This document shows, piece after piece, positions 8,901-16,741 of a stretch of DNA of 64,000 bases. The notes under the pieces were generated by a model. That model saw only the letters and a list, made by a program, of their open reading frames with translations, was not told the DNA's origin and made no database searches. Location of the stretch: the NCBI RefSeq assembly GCF_003751635.1, contig NZ_RJVI01000002.1:62001-126000 (forward strand), given 5' to 3'. The translations under genes were made by a program, and so were the position numbers. The stretch comes from Inmirania thermothiophila (lineage in GTDB: Bacteria > Pseudomonadota > Gammaproteobacteria > DSM-100275). Position 1 is the first letter of the stretch; the number at the start of each line of letters is the position of its first letter.

Positions 8901-10403
8901 TCGATGGTGCCGATCCTCGTGGTGACCGCGCTCGACGACGCGCAGTCGGTGGAGCGCGCCTTCGCCGTCGGCGCCACCGACTACGTCTCCAAGCCCATCC
9001 ACCTCGGCGTGTTGCGCCAGCGGGTCGGCCGCCTGGTGGAGATGGTGCGCGCCGACGAGCGGGTGCGCCACCTCGCCTATCACGATCCGCTCACCGGGCT
9101 GCCCAACCGGGCCCTCTTCGTCGAGCGGCTCGGCGAGGCCATCGCCCGTCCCCGCGGCGACAGCCGCATCGCGGTGCTCTTCCTCGACCTGGACCGCTTC
9201 AAGAACGTCAACGACACCCTCGGCCACGACATCGGCGATCTCCTCCTCAAGGCCGTGGCCGAGCGCCTCCAGGGCTGCGTGCGCGGCGCCGACCTGGTGG
9301 CCCGCCTCGGCGGCGACGAGTTCACGGTGATGCTGGACGGGCTGCGCTCGCGGGAGCTCGCCGCCGGTGTCGCGCGCAAGATCGGCGAGGTCCTGAACCG
9401 GCCCTTCGTCTTCATCGAGCGGGAGATGTACGTCAGCGCCAGCATCGGCATCGCCATCTACCCGGACGACGGCCGCGACGTGGCCACCCTCATCAAGCGC
9501 GCCGACACCGCCATGTTCCGGGCCAAGGAGGCGGGCAACGCCTTCCAGTTCTACGAGCGCGGCATGGAGGACGCGGTCAGCGCCCGCCTCAACCTGGAGG
9601 GGGACCTGCGCCGGGCCCTGGAGACCGAGGAGCTCCTGCCCTACTTCCAGCCCATCGTCGATGCGGCGAGCGGAGAGGTAGTGGCGGCCGAGGCGCTGGT
9701 CCGCTGGCATCACCCGCGCCGGGGGATGATCCCGCCGGCGGAGTTCATCGAGCTGGCCGAGGAGACGGGGCTCGTGCTGCGCCTCGGCGAGCGCATGCTG
9801 CGCCTGGCCTGCCGCGCCGCCGGCGCATGGGCCGCCCAGGGGCGGCGGGTGCGGGTGGCGGTGAACCTGTCGGCCTTCCAGTTCGAGCGCGACGAGCTGC
9901 CCCGGCAGGTGGAGGCGATCCTGGCCGAGGAGGAGGTCCCGGCCGAGCTCCTCGCGGTGGAGATCACGGAGGGGACGCTCATGCGCCACCCCGAGGCGGC
10001 CATGCGCACCGTGGGGGCGCTGCGGGAGATGGGGCTGCGGGTGGCCATCGACGACTTCGGCACCGGCTACTCCTCGCTCGCCTATCTCAAGCGCTTCCCG
10101 GTGGACGTGCTCAAGGTGGACCGGGTCTTCGTCCGCGACCTCGTGGAGGATGACGCCGACCGCGCGCTGGTGGAGGGCATCATCGAGCTCGGGCACCGCC
10201 TCGGCATGGCCATCGCCGCCGAGGGGGTCGAGACCGAGCGCCAGCGCGAGGTGCTGCGCGCCGCGGGCTGCGACCTGCTGCAGGGCTTCCTCTTCGCGCG
10301 GCCGCTGCCGGCCGAGCGCTTCGCCCACGAGGTCCTGGGACTGGAGCCGGCGGCGGAGCGGGCGGCGGGGAAGGGCCGCGGCCGCCGGCCCCTGGTGGAG
10401 TAG
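5916..10403 (+). CDS. Giant hybrid histidine kinase with three receivers, Hpt, GGDEF and EAL domains
   Basis: 1495 residues. Order: cytoplasmic tail, TM1 (about 31-51), periplasmic sensor (about 52-195), TM2 (about 196-214), HAMP, HisKA with the phosphorylatable His at about 291 (VSHEIRTPLNG), HATPase_c (GGSGLGLAI), receiver 1 (from about 524), receiver 2 (from about 662, LMDCQMPVMDG), Hpt (HGVKG, His about 850), receiver 3 (from about 925), GGDEF (about 1132, with RGAD inhibitory site five residues upstream) and EAL (from about 1259, with DDFGTGYSS and LQGFLFARPL). All signature residues are intact, so phosphorelay, c-di-GMP synthesis and hydrolysis are all plausible in one chain. The start is a GTG four bases after the binding-protein stop; a second GTG follows directly. 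Confidence 0.93.
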   Translation: MVRDEQAEDRREADGPAAVPARERRRPGFRTILIAAMAVGIAVLTVVSTVVITERTAETVERTLVSQGVSLAERLAAQSRLALLVGSPENVAEAMSAAMSFPDVLGVAVYDAEGRALLAMGAAGPALPEPPRQAVLARDMRRRWEFAAPVFSGEAEAPSPFGETVAEPVLLGQVVVTVGKASLAATVRDIRLTHFGIATALGAALLLALWVITARVTRPLAHLAETMHRAGAGDLTVRAQMRGPRDVEEMERAFNGMVRALEGRTRELVEARDAAMELARLKGEFVANVSHEIRTPLNGIIGMLELLREMGLDRRQLEHVNVALSSAEALLALINDILDFSRAESGRLELEAVEFDVVREIEEVIALYARQAQKKGLDLASVVGSDTPRLVMGDPARFRQIVMNLVSNAVKFTHRGEVGVYLGVRGKDGDERRLRVEVRDTGIGIPPKARERIFDAFVQADGSTTRRYGGSGLGLAICRDLVQAMGGRIGVESEPGRGSTFWFEVPLREARDGRPARQRPLAGLRVLVADDDGVARTMMQQVLEEDGAECVIAERIETVEAALPGGAGEGGFDILVIDEMVGGRSAAEVLLRLAAASQERRIKVLSIGRGGWRDAAPADLTLDKPLRRASFRDAVRRLAGRAEEVEPAPAPAAQPLPLGARVLVVEDNRANQQVAVGMLERLGCEVDVAANGRDAVEAVTRRRYDLVLMDCQMPVMDGFDATRRIRVLENEVRRIPIVAMTAHAAVDDARRCEEAGMDGVLVKPLRMEALRAVLAQWVQARPAAEAGVQEHGDGADDVLDEEREAELRRELGPAYRRMVEAFLADTPPLVEALAEAIERGDLEGGAGLAHGVKGAAANLGARRLAAIAAEAEAALKASRPEAALAQLEPLRLEYRLVAETLRRADAPRRETEAAAEEPAPASPPRVLVVDDDRGQREMLRRVLGQDGYRVEEAADGAQALAICERQLPDVILLDAVMPVMDGFTACARIRQMPGGSMVPILVVTALDDAQSVERAFAVGATDYVSKPIHLGVLRQRVGRLVEMVRADERVRHLAYHDPLTGLPNRALFVERLGEAIARPRGDSRIAVLFLDLDRFKNVNDTLGHDIGDLLLKAVAERLQGCVRGADLVARLGGDEFTVMLDGLRSRELAAGVARKIGEVLNRPFVFIEREMYVSASIGIAIYPDDGRDVATLIKRADTAMFRAKEAGNAFQFYERGMEDAVSARLNLEGDLRRALETEELLPYFQPIVDAASGEVVAAEALVRWHHPRRGMIPPAEFIELAEETGLVLRLGERMLRLACRAAGAWAAQGRRVRVAVNLSAFQFERDELPRQVEAILAEEEVPAELLAVEITEGTLMRHPEAAMRTVGALREMGLRVAIDDFGTGYSSLAYLKRFPVDVLKVDRVFVRDLVEDDADRALVEGIIELGHRLGMAIAAEGVETERQREVLRAAGCDLLQGFLFARPLPAERFAHEVLGLEPAAERAAGKGRGRRPLVE

Positions 10404-10412
10404 CGCGGCCGC

Positions 10413-11486
10413 CTACCCGGCCGGCGGGGCGCCGCGCCTTCGTGCCTGCTCGCGAAGGGCCCACGCGACATGCTCGCGCACCAGCGCCGAGGGATGGTCG
10501 GCGCGGGCGCGCAACGCCGCCGCCACCGCCGGGTCCGGCGGGGCGTTGCCGAGGGCGACGGCGACGTTGCGAAGCCAGCCCTCGTAGCCGGTGCGGCGCA
10601 GGGCGCTGCCCTCGGTGCGGGCGAGGAAGGTCGCCTCGTCCCAGGCGAAGAGGGCGGTCAGCGCCGGTGCATCGAGGCCGTGGCGGGGGTCGAAGTCGGC
10701 CACCGCCGCGGTGCGCGCGAAGCGGTTCCAGGGGCAGACGAGCTGGCAGTCGTCGCAGCCGAAGATGCGGTTGCCCAGGGGGCGGCGCAGTGGCTCCGGG
10801 ATGGGACCGCGCAGCTCGATGGTGAGGTAGCTGATGCAGCGGCGGGCGTCCACCTGGTAGGGGGCGACGATGGCCCCGGTGGGGCAGGCGTCGATGCAGG
10901 CGGTGCAGCGTCCGCAGTGGTCGCGCGCGAACGGGGGGTCGGCGGGCAGCTCGAGGTCGGTGTAGAGCTCGCCGAGAACGAACAGCGACCCCTCCCGGGG
11001 GTGGACGAGATTGCTGTGGCGGCCGATCCAGCCGAGGCCGGCCTCCCGCGCCAGGGGCTTCTCCAGGACGGGCGCGCTGTCCACGAAGGCGCGGTGCCCG
11101 AACCGTCCCGCGGCCGCCTCGATGCGCCGCGCCAGCGCCCGCAGGCGGCCGCGCAGCACCTTGTGGTAGTCGCGGCCGAGGGCGTAGCGGCTGATGTAGC
11201 CGCGGCGCGGGTCGGCGAGCACCGCCTGCGCCGGCGCCGCGGTCGGCGGGGTGTAGTGCATGCGCACGCTGATGATGGTGCGGGTGCCGGGGTGGAGGGC
11301 GGCCGGGTCGGCACGCAGGGCGCGGTGGCGCGCCATCCACTCCATGGCGCCGTGGCGGCCGGCGGCCAGCCAGGCGTCGAGACGGGCGAGGTCGGCGGGG
11401 CGCGGGGCGCGCGCGAAGCCTGCCCCCGCGAAGCCGAGCTCGCGGGCCCAGCGGCGGATGTCCTCGGCGAGCCGGTGCGGGTCCAT
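10413..11486 (-). CDS. queG: Epoxyqueuosine reductase QueG
   Basis: 357 residues. Catalyses the last step of queuosine biosynthesis, reduction of epoxyqueuosine in tRNA, using a cobalamin and two [4Fe-4S] clusters. Seen: N-terminal cobalamin-binding/DUF1730 region, the RYALGRDYHKVLR segment, CGRCTACIDACPTGAI and CDDCQLVCPWN cluster motifs, and a C-terminal HEAT-like tail (GYEGWLRNVAVALGN). Family length is about 340-380. It is convergent with the giant kinase (9 bp gap) and divergent from nnr; queG beside nnr and tsaE is a common gammaproteobacterial arrangement. It needs cobalamin, whose uptake and late synthesis genes lie in this same window. Confidence 0.95.
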   Translation of the reverse strand: MDPHRLAEDIRRWARELGFAGAGFARAPRPADLARLDAWLAAGRHGAMEWMARHRALRADPAALHPGTRTIISVRMHYTPPTAAPAQAVLADPRRGYISRYALGRDYHKVLRGRLRALARRIEAAAGRFGHRAFVDSAPVLEKPLAREAGLGWIGRHSNLVHPREGSLFVLGELYTDLELPADPPFARDHCGRCTACIDACPTGAIVAPYQVDARRCISYLTIELRGPIPEPLRRPLGNRIFGCDDCQLVCPWNRFARTAAVADFDPRHGLDAPALTALFAWDEATFLARTEGSALRRTGYEGWLRNVAVALGNAPPDPAVAAALRARADHPSALVREHVAWALREQARRRGAPPAG

Positions 11487-11517
11487 CGGGCTTGGGGCCT
11501 CGGGCCGGATGGCGCAG

Positions 11518-11523
11518 TATAGT
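11518..11523 (+). promoter_or_regulatory. Possible -10 box of the nnr-tsaE operon
   Basis: TATAGT stands out in GC-rich DNA between the divergent queG and nnr starts, 33 bases before the nnr ATG. A weak TTGGGG lies 20 bases upstream, which is a long spacer. Inferred from base pattern only. Confidence 0.35.
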
Positions 11524-11555
11524 CGCCCCCGGGAGGGGCGGCAGGAGCGCAGGCG

Positions 11556-13022
11556 ATGGAGGCGATCGACCCGCAGCTCAGGCTCTACACCGCGGCCGAG
11601 GTGCGTGCCCTGGACCGGCACGCCATCGAGGCCTGCGGTATTCCCGGCTACACCCTCATGCGGCGGGCCGGGGAGGCGGCCTGGCGCGTGCTGGCGCGGC
11701 GGTGGCCGGACGCGGCGCAGGTGACCGTGCTCTGCGGCGCCGGCAACAACGCCGGCGACGGCTACGTCCTCGCGGCGCGGGCGCGGGCCTGCGGCCGTGC
11801 GGTGCGGGTGATGGCGCTGGTGGAGCCGGAGCGGCTGCGGGGGGATGCGACCCATGCCTGGCGGGCCTGGCGCGAGGCCGGGGGCGGGGTCGAGCCCTTC
11901 GATCCCGCGCGTCTGGAGGGGGTGGTCGTCGACGCCCTCCTCGGCACCGGCCTCGACCGGGACCTCGCCGGGGCCTGGGCGCAGGCGGTGGCGGCGGTCA
12001 ACGCCTCGGGCCGCCCCGTCCTCGCCCTCGACATCCCCTCGGGGCTCGACGCCGACACCGGCGCGGTGCGCGGCGCGGCGGTCCGCGCCGACGCCACCGT
12101 GACCTTCGTCGGCCTCAAGCGGGGGCTGTTCACGGCGGCGGGGCCGGACCACGCCGGCGAGGTGCGCCTCGCCCGCATCGGCGTGCCCGACGAGGCCTAC
12201 GCCGCCGTCGGCGGCGGCATCCCGCGCCTTGCCGGCACCGGTCTCGGGCGGCGCCGGCGCGGCGCGCACAAGGGGGAGCACGGGCACGTCCTGGTGGTGG
12301 GCGGCAACCACGGCATGGCCGGGGCGGCGCTGCTCGCGGGGGAGGCGGCGGCGCGGGCGGGTGCCGGGCTGGTGACGGTGGCGACGCGGCCGGAGCACGT
12401 GGCGGCGCTGGTGGCGGCGCGCCCGGAGCTCATGGCGGTGGGGGTGGAGGACGGCGGGGCCCTCACGCCGCTGCTTGCGCGGGCCACGGTGGTGGCGGTG
12501 GGGCCGGGCCTCGGCCGCGACGCCTGGGCGCAGACGATGCTCGAGGCGGTGCTCGCCGACGGCGGGCCCCGGGTGGTGGACGCCGACGCCCTCAACCTCC
12601 TCGCCGGGCGGTCCCTGCGCCGCGACGACTGGGTCCTCACGCCCCATCCGGGGGAGGCGGCGCGGCTGCTCGGCTGCGCCACGGAGGCAGTGCAGCGGGA
12701 CCGCTTCGCCGCCGCCGAGGCGATCCGGGCCCGCCACGGCGGGGTGACGGTGCTCAAGGGCGCGGGCACCGTAGTGGCGGGCCCCGCCGGGCTCGCCCTC
12801 GCCGCGACGGGCAACCCCGGCATGGCGAGCGGGGGCATGGGCGACGTGCTCACGGGGGTCATCGCGGGGCTTGCGGCGCAGGGCCTCGGGCTGGAGGAGG
12901 CGGCGCGCGCCGGGGTCTGGCTGCACGGCAGGGCGGGAGACCTCGCGGCCGCCGAAGGCGGCGAGCGCGGCCTCCTGGCGCGCGACCTGATGCCGTGGAT
13001 CCGCGGCCTCGCCAATCCGTGA
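11556..13022 (+). CDS. nnr: Bifunctional NAD(P)H-hydrate epimerase / ADP-dependent dehydratase
   Basis: 488 residues. Repairs hydrated NADH and NADPH. The N-terminal half is the YjeF_N epimerase (CGAGNNAGDGYVLA, VVDALLGTGLDRD, LALDIPSGLDADTG, VTFVGLKRGLFT). The C-terminal half is the ribokinase-like dehydratase (HVLVVGGNHGMAGAALLAGEAA, VGPGLGRD, WVLTPHPGEAARLLG, VTVLKGAGTVV, GNPGMASGGMGDVLTG). ATG start with AGGAGCGCAGG upstream. The last base triplet overlaps the tsaE start as GTGA. Confidence 0.95.
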   Translation: MEAIDPQLRLYTAAEVRALDRHAIEACGIPGYTLMRRAGEAAWRVLARRWPDAAQVTVLCGAGNNAGDGYVLAARARACGRAVRVMALVEPERLRGDATHAWRAWREAGGGVEPFDPARLEGVVVDALLGTGLDRDLAGAWAQAVAAVNASGRPVLALDIPSGLDADTGAVRGAAVRADATVTFVGLKRGLFTAAGPDHAGEVRLARIGVPDEAYAAVGGGIPRLAGTGLGRRRRGAHKGEHGHVLVVGGNHGMAGAALLAGEAAARAGAGLVTVATRPEHVAALVAARPELMAVGVEDGGALTPLLARATVVAVGPGLGRDAWAQTMLEAVLADGGPRVVDADALNLLAGRSLRRDDWVLTPHPGEAARLLGCATEAVQRDRFAAAEAIRARHGGVTVLKGAGTVVAGPAGLALAATGNPGMASGGMGDVLTGVIAGLAAQGLGLEEAARAGVWLHGRAGDLAAAEGGERGLLARDLMPWIRGLANP

Positions 13023-13501
13023 GCGGGGCGGTGCATCTTCGCCTCGCCGACGAGGCGGCCACGCGTCGCGCCGGGGCGGCCCTCGCGGCTGCGCTCGCGC
13101 CGGGGGCGGTGCTCCACCTCAGCGGCGACCTCGGTGCGGGCAAGACCACCCTCGTCGCCGGGCTGCTGGCCGCCCTCGGCCACCCGGGGCCGGTGCGCAG
13201 CCCCACCTACACCCTGGTGGAGCCCTACGAGGCGGGGGGGCTGCGGCTCCTGCACCTCGACCTCTACCGCCTGGCGGATGCGGAGGAGCTGGAGTTCCTG
13301 GGGATCCGCGACCTCGCCGACGGCCGTGCGGTGCTGCTCGTGGAGTGGCCGCAGCGCGGGGCGGGGCACCTGCCGGCGCCGGACCTCGTCCTGCGGCTGG
13401 CGCACCGGGCGCAGGGCCGGGACCTCGTCGCCGAGGCGCAGACCCCGCTGGGGGAACGCCTTGTGGCGGCGCTGGTTCAGGCGGCCGCGGCGGAATCCTG
13501 A
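13019..13501 (+). CDS. tsaE: tRNA threonylcarbamoyladenosine biosynthesis ATPase TsaE
   Basis: 160 residues. ATPase that cycles the TsaB-TsaD complex in t6A37 formation. The Walker A motif GDLGAGKTTL, SPTYTLVEPYE, HLDLYRLADAEELEFLG and the LVEWPQRG segment are all characteristic. I use the GTG that overlaps the nnr stop (GTGA); a second GTG four codons later (VHLRLADE) would fit equally well. Family length is about 150-160. Confidence 0.95.
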   Translation: MSGAVHLRLADEAATRRAGAALAAALAPGAVLHLSGDLGAGKTTLVAGLLAALGHPGPVRSPTYTLVEPYEAGGLRLLHLDLYRLADAEELEFLGIRDLADGRAVLLVEWPQRGAGHLPAPDLVLRLAHRAQGRDLVAEAQTPLGERLVAALVQAAAAES

Positions 13502-13553
13502 ACCGTTCTCGAGAAAGCTTCCGTATCCTCCCGTGCAGAAAGAGAAACCGGTG

Positions 13554-13582
13554 TGGCAATTCCGGCTACACCGGGTATACTG
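13554..13582 (+). promoter_or_regulatory. Possible promoter of the amidase-mutL-miaA-hfq region
   Basis: TATACT at 13577-13582 with a weak -35 (TGGCAA, 13554-13559) 17 bases upstream, in a comparatively AT-rich stretch after tsaE. The amidase start is about 86 bases downstream. Inferred from spacing and base composition. Confidence 0.35.
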
Positions 13583-13667
13583 CCGCGGGAGGGGTCCCGC
13601 CGCGGCCTCGCCCGGCGTCACGCCGGGGCCGGAGGGCCGGGGCGGACGGGTTCCGCGACCAAGGGGG

Positions 13668-14963
13668 ATGCGCGTGCGACGCTTGTGGGCGGCGCTTCTG
13701 ATGCTGGCGGCGGTCTCGGCGACGGCCGCCCCCGTCCCGGTCAAGGGGCTGCGGCTGTGGGCCGCGCCCGAGAGCACGCGCCTCGTCTTCGACCTCGACG
13801 CCCCGCTGGAGCACACCGTCTTCACCCTGCGCGATCCGGAGCGGGTCGTCATCGACCTCGAGGGGGCGCGGCTGGCGGCGTCGGTGCCCCTGCCGGTGGC
13901 CGAGGACGCCTTCGTCCGGGTGCTTCGCGTGGGGGAGCGGAAGGGGGGCACGCTGCGGGTGGTGGCCGATCTCAAGCGGCAGGCGCGGGTGCGCAGCTTC
14001 CTCCTGCCCCCGAACCCGCCCTACGGCCACCGCCTGGTCGTCGACCTCCTCACGCCGGAGCGCAAGGTGGTGGCTCAGGCCTCGGCGCCGTCCGAGGCGC
14101 TGCGCGACATCGTGGTGGCGGTGGACGCCGGCCACGGCGGCGACGATCCCGGCGCCATCGGCCACGGCCGGCTGCGCGAGAAGGACGTCGTCCTCGCCAT
14201 CGCCCGCAGGCTGGTGGCGAGGCTGGAGGCCGAGCCGGGGATGCGGGCCTTCCTCGTGCGCGAGGGCGACTACTACGTCGGCCTGCGCGAGCGCTTCGAG
14301 ATCGCCCGCCGCGCGCGCGCCGACCTCCTGGTCTCCATCCACGCCGACGCCTTCCGCGACCGCAGCGCGCGCGGCGCCTCGGTCTTCGTCCTCTCGCGCC
14401 GGGGGGCGAGCTCCGAGGCCGCCAAGTGGCTGGCGGACCAGGAGAATGCGGCGGACCAGATCGGCGGCGTGAGCCTCGAGGACAAGGACGAGACCCTGCG
14501 CCGGGTGCTCCTGGATCTGTCCCAGACCGGCAGCCTCGAGGCCAGCATCGATGCCGCCCGGCGGGTGCTGCAGCGGCTGGGGCGGGCGGGGAGGCTGCAC
14601 AGCCGCGAGGTGCAGCGGGCGGGCTTCGTCGTCCTCAAGGCCCCGGACGTGCCCTCGATGCTGGTGGAGACGGGCTTCATCACCAACCCGTCCGAGGCGC
14701 GCCGGCTGCGGGACCCGCGTCACCAGGAGCGCATCGCGCAGGCCATCGCCGAGGGCCTCGTGGACTACTTCCGCAGCCGGCCGCCGCCGGGCACGCGGTG
14801 GGCGGCGACCCACCACGTCATCCGTCGCGGCGAGACCCTGGCCGAGATCGCCCGCCGCTACCGGGTGAGCGTCGACGACCTGCGGGCGGCCAACGACCTG
14901 CGCGGCGACCTCATCCGCGTCGGCCGCGTGCTGCGCATCCCCGGGGCGGCTGTGCCCAACTGA
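13668..14963 (+). CDS. N-acetylmuramoyl-L-alanine amidase, AmiB/AmiC type with AMIN and LysM domains
   Basis: 431 residues. Periplasmic cell-separation amidase. Signal peptide, AMIN domain (about 25-140: LRLWAAPESTRLVFDLD, RVVIDLEGARL), Amidase_3 domain with zinc-ligand signatures VVAVDAGHGGDDPGAIG, REKDVVLAIARR, SIHADAF and LVETGFITNPSEA, and a C-terminal LysM (HHVIRRGETLAEIARRYRVSVDDLRAAN). LysM addition is seen in AmiB-like enzymes next to mutL in gammaproteobacteria. AAGGGGG touches the ATG at 13668, so the in-frame GTG at 13674, six bases past it, may be the true start. Confidence 0.95.
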   Translation: MRVRRLWAALLMLAAVSATAAPVPVKGLRLWAAPESTRLVFDLDAPLEHTVFTLRDPERVVIDLEGARLAASVPLPVAEDAFVRVLRVGERKGGTLRVVADLKRQARVRSFLLPPNPPYGHRLVVDLLTPERKVVAQASAPSEALRDIVVAVDAGHGGDDPGAIGHGRLREKDVVLAIARRLVARLEAEPGMRAFLVREGDYYVGLRERFEIARRARADLLVSIHADAFRDRSARGASVFVLSRRGASSEAAKWLADQENAADQIGGVSLEDKDETLRRVLLDLSQTGSLEASIDAARRVLQRLGRAGRLHSREVQRAGFVVLKAPDVPSMLVETGFITNPSEARRLRDPRHQERIAQAIAEGLVDYFRSRPPPGTRWAATHHVIRRGETLAEIARRYRVSVDDLRAANDLRGDLIRVGRVLRIPGAAVPN

Positions 14964-14979
14964 GCGCCGGGCGCGGGCC

Positions 14980-14988
14980 TGCTAGAAT
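14980..14988 (+). promoter_or_regulatory. Extended -10 promoter abutting mutL, possible leaderless start
   Basis: TGC then TAGAAT (TGnTAnAAT type) between the amidase stop and mutL. The box ends seven bases before the mutL GTG at 14996, so transcription would begin at or next to the start codon and give a leaderless mRNA. No -35 box is evident. Inferred. Confidence 0.45.
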
Positions 14989-14995
14989 CGCGCCC

Positions 14996-16741
14996 GTGAG
15001 CCCGCCCCGCATCCGTCTCCTGCCGCCCGAGCTGGTCAACCAGATCGCCGCCGGCGAGGTGGTGGAGCGTCCCGCCTCGGTGGTCAAGGAGCTCGTGGAG
15101 AACGCCCTCGACGCCGGTGCGCGCACGGTGCAGGTGGACGTGGAGGAGGGCGGCGTGCGGCGGGTGCGCGTGCGCGACGACGGCTGCGGCATGAGCCGCG
15201 AGGAGCTCGTGCTCGCTCTCGAGCGCCACGCCACCAGCAAGATCGCCCGCCTCGAGGACCTGGAGCGGGTCGCGACCCTGGGCTTTCGGGGCGAGGCGCT
15301 GCCCGCCATCGCCTCGGTCTCGCGGCTCGTGCTCACCTCGCGCGCCGCCGGGGCGGCCACCGCCTGGCGTCTGGAGGGCGCGGCGCGCGATCCGGTGCCG
15401 GCGGCGCATCCGCCCGGGACCACGGTGGATGTGCGCGACCTCTTCCACAACACGCCGGCGCGGCGCAAGTTCCTGCGCAGCACCCGCACCGAGCTCGGCC
15501 ACGTGGAGCTTGCGGTCAGGCGCGTCGCGCTCGCGCGCGAGGACGTCACCCTCACCCTGCGCCACGACGGGCGGCTGCTGCTGCACGCCCCGGCGGCGGC
15601 CGACGAGGCGGGGCGCGCGCGCCGCCTCGCCGCGCTCATGGGCGAGGCCTTCGCCGAGGGGGCGGTGTGGGTGGAGCGCGAGCAGGCCGGGGTGCGCCTC
15701 TGGGGCTGGCTGGGACGGCCCGAGCAGGCCCACGGGCGCTCCGACCTCCAGCACCTTCTGGTGAACGGGCGCGCCGTGCGCGACCGCCTGCTGGTGGCGG
15801 CGGTGCGCCGCGGCTACGAGGACGTGCTGCACCACGCCCGCCAGCCGGCCTTTCTCCTCTACCTGGAGATGGATCCCGCCGAGGTGGACGTCAACGTCCA
15901 TCCGGCCAAGCTCGAGGTGCGGCTGCGCAGGCCGGGCGCGGTCTACGAGCTGGTGGCGCAGACCGTGCGCACGGCGCTGGCGCGCCCGGCGGTGCCGGTG
16001 CAGGCCCCGCCCGTGCGCGTCCCGTCCGGCGCCCCCGTGCAGGCGCCACCCGCCGCGCCCGTGCAGCCGGGACTGGCTCTCGGCGTGCGCGAGGCCGCGG
16101 CCGTCTACGGCGCGCCGGAGGGCCCCGCGGCGGTCGCCGAGGGGGCGGCGCCGGCGCTGCCGCCGCTCGGGCGGCCCCTGGGCCAGATCCACGGCGTCTA
16201 TCTCGTCGCCGAGTCGGCCCGCGGGCTGATCCTGGTGGACATCCATGCCGCCCACGAGCGCATCACCTACGAGGCCCTGCGCGAGGCGCACCGCAGAGGC
16301 GGGGTGCCGTCGCAGCAGCTCCTCGTGCCGGTGGTGGTGGAGGTGGGGCGGCGCCGCGCGGAGCTCGCCGAGGCGCACGCGGAGGCGCTCGCCGCGCTGG
16401 GCCTGGAGCTCGGCCGCGTGGGGCCGGAGCGGGTGGTGGTGCGGCGGGTCCCGGCGCTCCTTGCGGGTGCGGATGCGGCGGCGCTCGCCCGCGACGTGCT
16501 CGAGGGGCTCGCCGAGGCGGGCGATGCGGGCGCGCTGCTGCGCGCCGTGGACGAGGTGCTGGCGACCATGGCCTGCCACGGCTCGGTGCGGGCGGGGCGG
16601 CGGCTCGAGCCCGCCGAGCAGGAGGCGCTGCTGCGGGCCATGGAGCGCACCGAGCGCGCCGGCCACTGCAGCCACGGCCGCCCCACGTGGCGCGAGCTTT
16701 CCCTGGAGGAGCTGGACCGGCTCTTCCTGCGGGGGCGGTGA
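14996..16741 (+). CDS. mutL: DNA mismatch repair protein MutL, endonuclease-type motifs present
   Basis: 581 residues. GHKL ATPase motifs are complete: KELVENALDAGA, RDDGCGM, GFRGEALPAIASVS, LFHNTPARRKFL. After a proline-rich linker (about 335-385) the dimerisation domain carries DIHAAHERITYE, ACHGSVRAGRRL and CSHGRPTW. These resemble the DQHA(x)2E(x)4E, ACR and CPHGRP motifs of MutL proteins that nick DNA themselves, with Ile for Gln and Ser for Pro. This fits an organism without MutH-directed repair, but the substitutions leave doubt. It starts at a GTG and overlaps miaA by one base (ATGA). Confidence 0.96.
   Translation: MSPPRIRLLPPELVNQIAAGEVVERPASVVKELVENALDAGARTVQVDVEEGGVRRVRVRDDGCGMSREELVLALERHATSKIARLEDLERVATLGFRGEALPAIASVSRLVLTSRAAGAATAWRLEGAARDPVPAAHPPGTTVDVRDLFHNTPARRKFLRSTRTELGHVELAVRRVALAREDVTLTLRHDGRLLLHAPAAADEAGRARRLAALMGEAFAEGAVWVEREQAGVRLWGWLGRPEQAHGRSDLQHLLVNGRAVRDRLLVAAVRRGYEDVLHHARQPAFLLYLEMDPAEVDVNVHPAKLEVRLRRPGAVYELVAQTVRTALARPAVPVQAPPVRVPSGAPVQAPPAAPVQPGLALGVREAAAVYGAPEGPAAVAEGAAPALPPLGRPLGQIHGVYLVAESARGLILVDIHAAHERITYEALREAHRRGGVPSQQLLVPVVVEVGRRRAELAEAHAEALAALGLELGRVGPERVVVRRVPALLAGADAAALARDVLEGLAEAGDAGALLRAVDEVLATMACHGSVRAGRRLEPAEQEALLRAMERTERAGHCSHGRPTWRELSLEELDRLFLRGR

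Noticed and set aside
5343-10328. Very long open frame (over 1600 codons) on the minus strand through the giant kinase
   Set aside because: GC-rich DNA leaves the antisense frame open. The translation is low-complexity (Arg, Ala, Gly, His) with no motif, and the plus-strand frame has a full set of domains.
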